Made by a program: the position numbers and the translations under genes
The notes under the pieces: model-generated
The model's database searches: none
The model's input: only the letters and a program-made list of their open reading frames with translations
What the model was told of the DNA's origin: nothing
NCBI GenBank assembly: GCA_900543525.1
Contig: UQRS01000099.1
Location: forward strand, 1 to 5,782
Reading direction: 5' to 3'
DNA length: 5,782 nucleotides
Source: an uncultured Oscillospiraceae bacterium
GTDB taxonomy: Bacteria; Bacillota; Clostridia; Oscillospirales; Acutalibacteraceae
Part shown: piece after piece, positions 1 to 5,080 of the stretch
Position numbering within the stretch: position 1 is the first letter of the stretch
How the letters are laid out: each line of letters begins with the position of its first letter

Positions 1-15
1 TAGTTTTTAAAACTA
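1..15. repeat. Perfect 7-bp palindrome, operator-like
   Basis: TAGTTTT (1-7) and AAAACTA (9-15) are perfect reverse complements around one central T. The palindrome touches the last base of the -10 box of the adjacent minus-strand promoter and covers the expected transcription start, a typical place for a repressor operator. It is made mostly of A and T, so chance is a real alternative, and it may continue beyond the window edge. I do not recognise it as the site of a named regulator. Confidence 0.4.
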
Positions 16-43
16 TATTACACTGTTTGAATGAATATGTCAA
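15..43 (-). promoter_or_regulatory. Sigma-A-type promoter for a gene beyond the left edge
   Basis: Read on the minus strand, a perfect -35 box TTGACA (38-43) is followed after exactly 17 bp by TAATAT (15-20), which differs from the -10 consensus at two positions. Transcription would start near position 8 and run leftward out of the window. The promoter begins 27 bp after the stop codon of the radical SAM gene, in a short AT-rich stretch that contrasts with the GC-rich coding DNA. It therefore probably marks the start of a separate transcription unit. The gene it serves is not visible. Confidence 0.8.
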
Positions 44-70
44 CCGTGTTTTGGGATGTTTACAAAATAT

Positions 71-970
71 TCAAACCTCGGAGGCCTCCACCCCGCTCAA
101 ATCAAATGCCGGAATAAATTCCCGCTCGGCGCTCTCCTTCTCCTGCACATACACCTCGGCCGAGAACCGCAGCTCCTCCACCGCGCGGAGGACCTTCTCA
201 TACTCCCGATCGGTGACGCGGCGGTCAATCTCCGGAAAATCGGCGGCGCGCCCCAGGGGCAGATACTGCCGCATCAGGGAGAAGCGCGCCTCCGGCAGTC
301 TGTCCCGCACAAACCGGGCGACGGCGATGGCGTCGGTCGTCCCCCGCGGCAGCAGCAGATGCCGGACGATCATCCCCCGCCGAAGGATGCCGTCCTCCAC
401 AACCTCTCCGGCCGTCTGACGCGACATCTCGGCCAAAGCGGCCGACGCATGGGTAAAATAATCCGCCGCGCCCGAGTATCGCGCCGCGCGGGAGGCGTCC
501 AGATACTTCAGATCCGGCAGATAGACATCCACATACCCCTCCAGGCTTCGCAAGGTCTCCACCCGCTCGTATCCCCCGGAGTTGTAGACGATCGGCACGC
601 CCGGATGATAGAGGTCGAGCGCCGCCCGGATCGCCGGCGCAAAATGGGTGGGATTGACCAAATTGATATTGTGGGCGCCGGCCGCCTCCAGCTCGCGGAA
701 GATGTCGGCCAGCCGCTCGACCGTGACGGTCTTTCCGTACCGGCCGGCGCTGATCTCGTAATTCTGGCAGAAAACACAGCCCAAACTACAGCCGCTGAAA
801 AAAACAGCCCCGCTCCCCCGGCTGCCGCTGATGCAGGGCTCCTCATAAAAATGGAGGCCCGCCCTCGCCAGTACCGGCAGGGCGGGCATTTTGCAAACTC
901 CGGCGCCGCTCTTCGCATCCCGGAGCGCGCCGCACCTCCGGGGACAGAGGGTACACCGTTCAATCCTCAT
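71..970 (-). CDS. PflX-like radical SAM protein (COG1313 family)
   Basis: This 299-residue protein has the radical SAM signature CxxxCxxC at C61, C65 and C68 within GCSLGCVFCQN; these cysteines should hold the [4Fe-4S] cluster that cleaves S-adenosylmethionine. It is preceded by EEPCISGSRGSG (about 43-54), typical of the family related to pyruvate formate-lyase activating enzyme and often labelled PflX. An extra N-terminal cysteine group (C6, C9, C13, C26) could bind a second metal centre. The rest fits a partial TIM barrel. The substrate is unknown: no glycyl-radical enzyme lies in the window, so activation of one is only a family-level possibility. The ATG start overlaps the stop of the upstream exonuclease as ATGA, and AGGAGG (981-986) sits 10 nt ahead, so the two are very likely translationally coupled. 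The gene appears to be the last of its operon, and I see no terminator hairpin after it. Family assignment is firm; function is open. Confidence 0.93.
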   Translation of the reverse strand: MRIERCTLCPRRCGALRDAKSGAGVCKMPALPVLARAGLHFYEEPCISGSRGSGAVFFSGCSLGCVFCQNYEISAGRYGKTVTVERLADIFRELEAAGAHNINLVNPTHFAPAIRAALDLYHPGVPIVYNSGGYERVETLRSLEGYVDVYLPDLKYLDASRAARYSGAADYFTHASAALAEMSRQTAGEVVEDGILRRGMIVRHLLLPRGTTDAIAVARFVRDRLPEARFSLMRQYLPLGRAADFPEIDRRVTDREYEKVLRAVEELRFSAEVYVQEKESAEREFIPAFDLSGVEASEV

Positions 971-1899
971 ACCGGCTGTGCCTCCTGCTCTGCGGCGGAC
1001 GGCTCGGCCGCCGCCTTCTCCCCCTCGGCCGGAGGCGGCGCTTCCTCCGGCATCGGGCGGGTCGTGTGTTTTACCGTAACCCCGTCATAGGTTTTTTTGA
1101 AAACCACCCGGCCGATGAATTCCTTCCCGCAATTCTCGCACCGAAACGGCGCACGGAAGGAGCGGCTTTTGAACACCCATTTCCCCCGGCGGCGCGCCGG
1201 CGCACCGCAATCCTCACAGCAGAATTTGAGGGATTCCCGATCGATTTCGGGGCTGTGAATATCCGAAATCACATAGGATTTGAAGGTCAGCCGGTCATAA
1301 TAATCAGCCGCGCGGGTGTCCTCCACCTGCGCCAACAGCCGGTCGCGGTCAAAGGTTTTCTGTAAAAGCAGGCAGCAGAGGCGGCTGTCCGTCTCCGCCC
1401 GGTGGAGGTCAAGGCCCTCCACATCAATCCCGAACAGCTCGGCCGCGTGAGAAAGTGCGATCTGCTGCTTCGCGTCGGCAATCAGGCTGCGGCGCGCCAT
1501 CTCCTCCTGCACGAAGCGCTGGATATCGACATACCGGCCGATGCAGGCCGGACGCTCCCACTCGGTGAAGAGGCGGCAGTTCTCCAGCAGGACGTACAAA
1601 TCCGTGTTGCTCCAGGTCATCGTGATGTCGTCCTGCCCGACCCACTCGCCATAGCGGCGCAGCCCCTCGGTCAAAGGGAGGCCGGCGCGCATCTCCTCAT
1701 TCGTGATGTTGGTCAGCCGCTTGAACCGGCCGCTCAGCCGCCGCGTCAGGCCGGAACGAATCGTCTGCCGGAAGCTGTCGGTCTCCTGCAAATTTTCATC
1801 CAGCCTGACCGCGCCGATCTCGATAATTTCATTGATAAATTTTTTGTGCGCGCTGCTGTAGGCGCTGTTCCACTCCAAATCGAGCAGTATATAGTTCAA
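967..1899 (-). CDS. DEDDh 3'-5' exonuclease with C-terminal zinc ribbon
   Basis: This 310-residue protein begins with an exonuclease domain of the RNase T / DNA polymerase III epsilon superfamily (about residues 1-190). Visible motifs are Exo I DLE (D7, E9), Exo II WSNTD (D100) and Exo III HRAETD (H166, D171), giving a complete DEDDh set for two-metal removal of nucleotides from the 3' end of DNA or RNA. Residues about 225-262 carry CxxC pairs (C228/C231 and C254/C257) with basic residues between them, a likely zinc ribbon for nucleic-acid binding. The last 27 or so residues are a low-complexity Ala/Glu/Pro tail. The start is TTG (1897-1899), chosen because GGGTGA (1904-1909) lies just upstream, the next methionine is residue 70, and starting later would remove Exo I. 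It follows the amidohydrolase by 13 nt and overlaps the radical SAM gene by 4 nt. The natural substrate cannot be told; a KapD- or ERI1-like role on RNA is possible. Confidence 0.92.
   Translation of the reverse strand: MNYILLDLEWNSAYSSAHKKFINEIIEIGAVRLDENLQETDSFRQTIRSGLTRRLSGRFKRLTNITNEEMRAGLPLTEGLRRYGEWVGQDDITMTWSNTDLYVLLENCRLFTEWERPACIGRYVDIQRFVQEEMARRSLIADAKQQIALSHAAELFGIDVEGLDLHRAETDSRLCCLLLQKTFDRDRLLAQVEDTRAADYYDRLTFKSYVISDIHSPEIDRESLKFCCEDCGAPARRRGKWVFKSRSFRAPFRCENCGKEFIGRVVFKKTYDGVTVKHTTRPMPEEAPPPAEGEKAAAEPSAAEQEAQPV
981..986 (-). promoter_or_regulatory. Ribosome binding site of the radical SAM gene
   Basis: AGGAGG on the minus strand lies inside the last codons of the exonuclease gene, 10 nt before the ATG at 968-970. 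It supports this start and independent re-initiation at the ATGA overlap. Confidence 0.75.
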
Positions 1900-1903
1900 A
1901 ACG

Positions 1904-1909
1904 TCACCC
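1904..1909 (-). promoter_or_regulatory. Ribosome binding site of the exonuclease gene (TTG start)
   Basis: GGGTGA on the minus strand lies 4 nt before the TTG start, within the 13-nt gap after the amidohydrolase stop codon. It is only a moderate match to the anti-Shine-Dalgarno sequence and the spacing is short. A weak site plus a TTG start suggests modest translation, perhaps helped by coupling to the gene upstream. Confidence 0.55.
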
Positions 1910-1912
1910 GCT

Positions 1913-2704
1913 TTATAATCCCAGTAATTTCATAGCGTTGAAGCCGAGAATCGCCTCCCGCTCCTTCGCCGTTACGGCGAAGCTGTCAACAAAGCGGCGC
2001 TCCGCCCCCTCATCGCTCCAGGGCAGGTCGCTGCCGAACAGAATCCGGTCGGCGCCGTGCTTTTGCACAATGGCCGAGGCCTGCGGTCCCGGCATCCGCG
2101 AATAGCTGTAGCTGGTGTCGAGATACAGATTCTTCCCCGCAAGATAGGTTTCCACATCGGTCCAGAGCGCGTAACCGCCAAAATGCGCGGCGACCACCCT
2201 CCCCTTCGGAAAGGCGGAGAGCACCTGCGCCAGCCGCTTCGGCGGGCAATGCACCGGGTTGGGATAACCGATATCCACCCCGGCATGAAACACGACGACC
2301 AGCCCCAAGCGGTCGCACAGCTCATAGATCGGCAGCATCCGTTTCTCATCCACGAAGAAATCCTGATACTCGGGGTGGAACTTCACGCCGCGCAGGCCGA
2401 GTGCATGAATGCGGTGCAGCTCCTCCAGCGCGTCGGGCGCGTCGGGATGCACCGAGCCGAAGGCAATCAGCCGGTCGGAGCAGATGGAGGCGGCAAAGTC
2501 ATTGACGTTTTTCTGCTGCCGGGGATTGGTCGCAATCCCGAGGACGACTGCCTTTTCCACGCCGCGGCTGTCCATATGCGCCAGAAGGCCGGCCGCCGTA
2601 CCGTCGGTCAGCGGCTCGACATTGCCGGAATTTTTGCTGAGCACCGACATGGCTTTCCCGGCGATTTTTTCCGGAAAGGCATGTGTGTGAAAATCCAGAA
2701 TCAA
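1913..2704 (-). CDS. Metal-dependent amidohydrolase (TIM-barrel, COG2159-like)
   Basis: With the start used here the protein has 263 residues. It shows the amidohydrolase metal-binding pattern in order: HTH near the N-terminus (H6, H8), KFHP (108-111), H140, H174, and GSDLPW (224-229) with the catalytic aspartate D226. This is the layout of the Amidohydro_2 family (COG2159, related to ACMS decarboxylase and 4-oxalomesaconate hydratase), usually one divalent metal acting on C-N hydrolysis or decarboxylation. The substrate cannot be predicted. The reading frame is open 41 codons further upstream, but I chose TTG at 2702-2704 because AAAGGAG lies 10 nt before it and the resulting MILDFHTH start is the normal family N-terminus. 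The extra upstream residues are Lys/Cys-rich and would come from hairpin-rich leader DNA. It is the first gene of a tight three-gene group, with the exonuclease 13 nt downstream. Confidence 0.92.
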   Translation of the reverse strand: MILDFHTHAFPEKIAGKAMSVLSKNSGNVEPLTDGTAAGLLAHMDSRGVEKAVVLGIATNPRQQKNVNDFAASICSDRLIAFGSVHPDAPDALEELHRIHALGLRGVKFHPEYQDFFVDEKRMLPIYELCDRLGLVVVFHAGVDIGYPNPVHCPPKRLAQVLSAFPKGRVVAAHFGGYALWTDVETYLAGKNLYLDTSYSYSRMPGPQASAIVQKHGADRILFGSDLPWSDEGAERRFVDSFAVTAKEREAILGFNAMKLLGL

Positions 2705-2714
2705 GCTGCCCGCG

Positions 2715-2721
2715 CTCCTTT
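2715..2721 (-). promoter_or_regulatory. Ribosome binding site that fixes the amidohydrolase TTG start
   Basis: AAAGGAG on the minus strand lies 10 nt before TTG at 2702-2704. It is the best Shine-Dalgarno match in the leader and argues against the longer N-terminal extension. Confidence 0.7.
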
Positions 2722-2731
2722 CAAAAGCTTC

Positions 2732-2761
2732 GGCTGGCAGCAAAGCCGGCCTCTTTTTTTT
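2732..2761 (+). terminator. Intrinsic terminator pointing rightward (antisense)
   Basis: On the plus strand GGCTGGC (2732-2738) pairs with GCCGGCC (2745-2751) over 7 bp, one of them a G-U wobble, around the 6-nt loop AGCAAA, and is followed by TC and eight T. This is the form of a Rho-independent terminator for plus-strand RNA. In minus-strand RNA the wobble becomes a C-A mismatch and no U-run follows, so the element favours the plus strand. No plus-strand gene is visible upstream, so it would stop antisense RNA from the three-gene group or be fortuitous. Confidence 0.5.
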
Positions 2762-2766
2762 GCAAA

Positions 2767-2808
2767 GCGGCATATTTTTTCGCAAATCAAAAACCGCTGT
2801 TTTGCCGC
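2767..2808. repeat. Inverted repeat in the amidohydrolase leader
   Basis: GCGGCA (2767-2772) and TGCCGC (2803-2808) are perfect inverted repeats separated by 30 nt. AGCGG (2766-2770) can instead pair with CCGCT (2794-2798), so two folds exclude each other. This lies in the 167-bp gap between typA and the amidohydrolase, next to the rightward terminator. Its role is unknown, and I see no convincing promoter in this gap on the minus strand. Confidence 0.35.
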
Positions 2809-2837
2809 ATTTTACTTCTATCCACAAAACGACTGAC

Positions 2838-2853
2838 GCAGCGAAAGCGCCGC
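2838..2853 (-). other. Hairpin just downstream of typA, weak terminator candidate
   Basis: In minus-strand RNA GCGGCG and CGCUGC form a 6-bp stem with one G-U pair around the loop CUUU, starting 18 nt after the typA stop codon. Only four U occur, 8 nt after the stem, so it is not a canonical terminator. It might stabilise the 3' end of typA mRNA or allow partial read-through into the amidohydrolase group. Confidence 0.3.
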
Positions 2854-2871
2854 AAAAACAAAGACCGCAGG

Positions 2872-4692
2872 TTATTTCAGCTTGCTGGCCGCCTTCATCC
2901 GCAGCTCTTTGGAAAGCACCCGCTTGCGCAGCCGGATGTGATTCGGTGTAACCTCCACCAGCTCGTCGTCCTTGATAAACTCCAGCGACTGCTCGAGGCT
3001 CAGCACCGAGTGCGGCACCAGCTTGAGCGCGTCGTCCGAGCCGGCCGCACGCATATTGGTCGCCTGCTTCTTCTTACAGACGTTGCAGACGATATCCTCG
3101 TTCTTCGGGTTTTCGCCTACGATCATGCCCTCGTATACCGGGGTACCCGGTCCGATGAACAGCCGACCGCGGCTCTGCGTGTTGAAGAGGCCGTAGCCGG
3201 TCGCCTCTCCCGACTCATGCGCGACAATCGAGCCGGTCAGGCGCTGCTCAATATCTCCCTTATACGGCTCATAATCGTGGAAGATGTGGTTCATGATGCC
3301 GTTGCCGTTGGTGTCGGTCAGGAACTGCGACCGATACCCCATCAGGCCGCGTGCCGGAATCAAAAACTCAAGATGGGCGGAGCCGCCTTCTCTCGTGCCC
3401 ATGTTCTGCAGCTCGGCGTGACGGGAGCCCAGCCGCTCCATCACGGCGCCGACATACTCCTCCGGCACCTCGATCATGAGCAGCTCGATCGGCTCCAGAA
3501 GCTTGTCCCCCTCCCGCTTGTAAATCACCGTGGGGCGAGAGACCTGAAATTCATACCCCTGGCGGCGCATGGTCTCAATCAAAATCGAGAGGTGCAGCTC
3601 ACCTCTGCCCGACACCTCAAAGGTATCGGCCGAGTCGGTCTCCTTCACGCGGAGGCTGACGTTGGTCTCCACCTCTTTGAAGAGGCGGTCGCGCAGATTG
3701 CGGGAGGTGACAAACTTGCCATCCTGCCCCGCAAAGGGAGAGTTATTGACCATGAAATTCATCGAGAGGGTCGGCTCGTCAATCTTGACAAAGGGCAGCG
3801 GCTCGATATGCTCCGCGTCGCAGAGCGTCTCCCCGATGTTGAGGCCCTCCAGCCCCGCGACCGAGATGATCTCGCCCAGAACAGCCGACTCAACCTCCGT
3901 CCGGTGAAGCCCTTGGAAGGTGTACAGCTTGGTGATCCGCACGTGCGTCGTGCTGCCGTCGGCGTGGCAAAGCACGGCAGCCTGTCCCACATGGACGCTG
4001 CCCCGCTCGACACGGCCGACGCCCAGCCGCCCGATAAACTGATCGTAGTCAATGTTGGAGAAAAGCACCTGCAGCGGGCCGTTCGCATCTCCCTCAGGCG
4101 GCTCAATCTCGTTCACGATCATCTCAAACAGTGGCTTCAAATCCGTTCCTATTTTATCCGGATCGGTCGACGCATATCCATCTCGGCCGGAGGCATACAC
4201 GACCGGAAAGTCGATCTGGTCATCATCTGCGCCAAGCTCGATGAAGAGGTCGAGCACCTCATCCACGACGGCAAGCGGACGAGCCATCGGGCGGTCAATC
4301 TTGTTGACGACGACAATCGGCTTTTTGCCGAGCGCCAGCGCCTTTTTCAGCACAAACCGGGTCTGCGGCATGCAGCCCTCAAACGCGTCGACCAGGAGGA
4401 GCACCCCGTCCACCATGGTGAGGATGCGCTCCACCTCTCCGCCGAAATCGGCGTGTCCGGGCGTGTCGACAATGTTGATCTTGATGTTGTTATACACCAC
4501 GCTGGTGGTTTTGGAAAGGATGGTGATTCCCCGCTCACGCTCGAGGTCGTTGGAGTCCATAACCCGCTCGGCCACCTGCTCGTTCGAGCGGAAGGTGCCG
4601 CTCTGCTTGAGCAGCTGATCGACCAGCGTGGTCTTGCCATGGTCGACGTGGGCAATGATCGCGATATTCCGCAGATTTTCCGTCTTATCCAT
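2872..4692 (-). CDS. typA: Ribosome-associated GTPase TypA/BipA
   Basis: The 606-residue product is the normal length for TypA/BipA, a translational GTPase that binds the 70S ribosome, aids large-subunit assembly and supports growth under cold and other stress. The GTPase motifs are all present: G1 AHVDHGKTT (14-22), G2 RGITI (54-58), G3 DTPGH (76-80) and G4 NKID (130-133). They are followed by an EF-Tu-like barrel (about 205-300), EF-G-like domains III and V (about 305-480), and the C-terminal domain unique to this family, which includes the NVCKKKQATNMR segment near 537-548 that contacts the ribosome. The ATG start at 4690-4692 has AAAGGTG 8 nt upstream. The gene has its own promoter and a hairpin-bearing leader, and is separated from the aldolase by a terminator. 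It contains no in-frame TTA, CTA or TCA codon except its TAA-stop region on the other strand, which reflects GC-biased codon use. LepA and EF-G are excluded by the domain order and the C-terminal domain. Confidence 0.98.
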   Translation of the reverse strand: MDKTENLRNIAIIAHVDHGKTTLVDQLLKQSGTFRSNEQVAERVMDSNDLERERGITILSKTTSVVYNNIKINIVDTPGHADFGGEVERILTMVDGVLLLVDAFEGCMPQTRFVLKKALALGKKPIVVVNKIDRPMARPLAVVDEVLDLFIELGADDDQIDFPVVYASGRDGYASTDPDKIGTDLKPLFEMIVNEIEPPEGDANGPLQVLFSNIDYDQFIGRLGVGRVERGSVHVGQAAVLCHADGSTTHVRITKLYTFQGLHRTEVESAVLGEIISVAGLEGLNIGETLCDAEHIEPLPFVKIDEPTLSMNFMVNNSPFAGQDGKFVTSRNLRDRLFKEVETNVSLRVKETDSADTFEVSGRGELHLSILIETMRRQGYEFQVSRPTVIYKREGDKLLEPIELLMIEVPEEYVGAVMERLGSRHAELQNMGTREGGSAHLEFLIPARGLMGYRSQFLTDTNGNGIMNHIFHDYEPYKGDIEQRLTGSIVAHESGEATGYGLFNTQSRGRLFIGPGTPVYEGMIVGENPKNEDIVCNVCKKKQATNMRAAGSDDALKLVPHSVLSLEQSLEFIKDDELVEVTPNHIRLRKRVLSKELRMKAASKLK

Positions 4693-4700
4693 AAAGATTT

Positions 4701-4707
4701 CACCTTT
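4701..4707 (-). promoter_or_regulatory. Ribosome binding site of typA
   Basis: AAAGGTG on the minus strand lies 8 nt before the ATG. It stands 4 nt after the base of the leader hairpin, so the hairpin could influence ribosome access. Confidence 0.7.
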
Positions 4708-4711
4708 CCGT

Positions 4712-4733
4712 CCGCCGGCTGTTTTCCCGGCGG
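4712..4733 (-). promoter_or_regulatory. GC-rich hairpin in the typA leader
   Basis: CCGCCGG and CCGGCGG form a perfect, all-GC 7-bp stem around the 8-nt loop GAAAACAG in the predicted 5' untranslated RNA. There is no U-run after it, so it is not an intrinsic terminator. Its closeness to the ribosome binding site makes a role in translation, such as temperature- or stress-sensitive access, conceivable. This is inference only. Confidence 0.45.
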
Positions 4734-4769
4734 CACACCTTTCAATACTTCGCTTGCTTTAACCTATAT

Positions 4770-4798
4770 ATTATAACAAACCGTCCGTCAAAGCACAA
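4770..4798 (-). promoter_or_regulatory. Promoter of typA
   Basis: On the minus strand the consensus -10 box TATAAT (4770-4775) is preceded by TGT, giving an extended -10 element. A partial -35 box TTGTGC (4793-4798) lies 17 bp upstream. Transcription would start near 4763, leaving about 70 nt of leader before the ATG. A second reading, TTGACG (4786-4791) with TATAGG 17 bp downstream, is also possible and would shift the start by about 7 nt. Confidence 0.7.
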
Positions 4799-4863
4799 CA
4801 GCAAAGGCGAAAAAATCCGCCGCAATCCGGAGTGGTTTTTTGTCGATTCCCACATAGAAAGCC

Positions 4864-4915
4864 GCCTGCGCGAAAATTCCGCCCGGCAAGCGGCCAAAGA
4901 ATAAGAAGCGCAGGC
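4864..4915. repeat. 8-bp inverted repeat in the aldolase-typA spacer
   Basis: GCCTGCGC (4864-4871) and GCGCAGGC (4908-4915) are perfect inverted repeats 36 nt apart, with a small inner stem CCGC/GCGG (4879-4882 and 4890-4893). The whole spacer of about 220 bp is GC-rich and holds no gene I can support: open frames exist on both strands but lack a good ribosome binding site and any recognisable protein family. A small RNA or a decayed gene cannot be excluded. Confidence 0.3.
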
Positions 4916-5021
4916 AGCCAAAGAGGGCGCAGGGCGGCGCGCCGTCCTCCGCAGTATTTCAAATGCCCAGTGTGCGGCGGCGCTATACCGCAGCGCGCCG
5001 GGCTTTCAAAAAACCGGGCAT

Positions 5022-5057
5022 AAAAAAGGACAGTGGGCGTTTTTTCGTCCACTGTCC
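5022..5057 (-). terminator. Intrinsic terminator of the aldolase gene
   Basis: On the minus strand GGACAGTGG pairs perfectly with CCACTGTCC (9 bp). After one A-C mismatch two more CG pairs close a loop of six A, and six T follow directly. The hairpin begins 23 nt after the aldolase stop codon. This is a textbook Rho-independent terminator and separates the aldolase from typA. Confidence 0.92.
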
Positions 5058-5080
5058 CATATTGCCTGAAAATCGGAAAT

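Noticed and set aside
56..1090. A 344-codon open frame on the plus strand over the radical SAM gene
   Set aside because: It is in codon register with the minus-strand gene and is explained by the same codon bias. The minus-strand protein has intact radical SAM motifs, so it is the real gene.
2705..2827. A 41-residue N-terminal extension of the amidohydrolase
   Set aside because: It lacks a good ribosome binding site at its TTG start, is Lys/Cys-rich, and crosses the leader hairpins. The family normally starts just before the HxH motif, where AAAGGAG and TTG are found.
2683..4776. A 697-codon open frame on the plus strand spanning all of typA
   Set aside because: It is in exact codon register with typA, so its stops could arise only from TTA, CTA or TCA codons, which this GC-biased gene avoids. 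The translation resembles no known protein, and the same effect gives long antisense frames over the other three upstream genes.
4810..4841. Possible intrinsic terminator with A6 and T6 flanks
   Set aside because: The core stem has only 4 bp with an 8-nt loop, and the A6-T6 pairing would need a 4-nt bulge; too weak to annotate.
245..4943. The 8-bp palindrome GGCGCGCC at 245, 1191, 1491 and 4936
   Set aside because: The copies have no regular spacing, three lie inside coding sequence, and short GC palindromes are expected in DNA this GC-rich; no function is suggested.
4832..5023. A 63-codon plus-strand frame with a CPVCGG zinc-finger-like motif
   Set aside because: It starts with GTG without a properly spaced ribosome binding site, is Arg/Pro-rich as random GC-rich DNA would be, and has only one CxxC pair.
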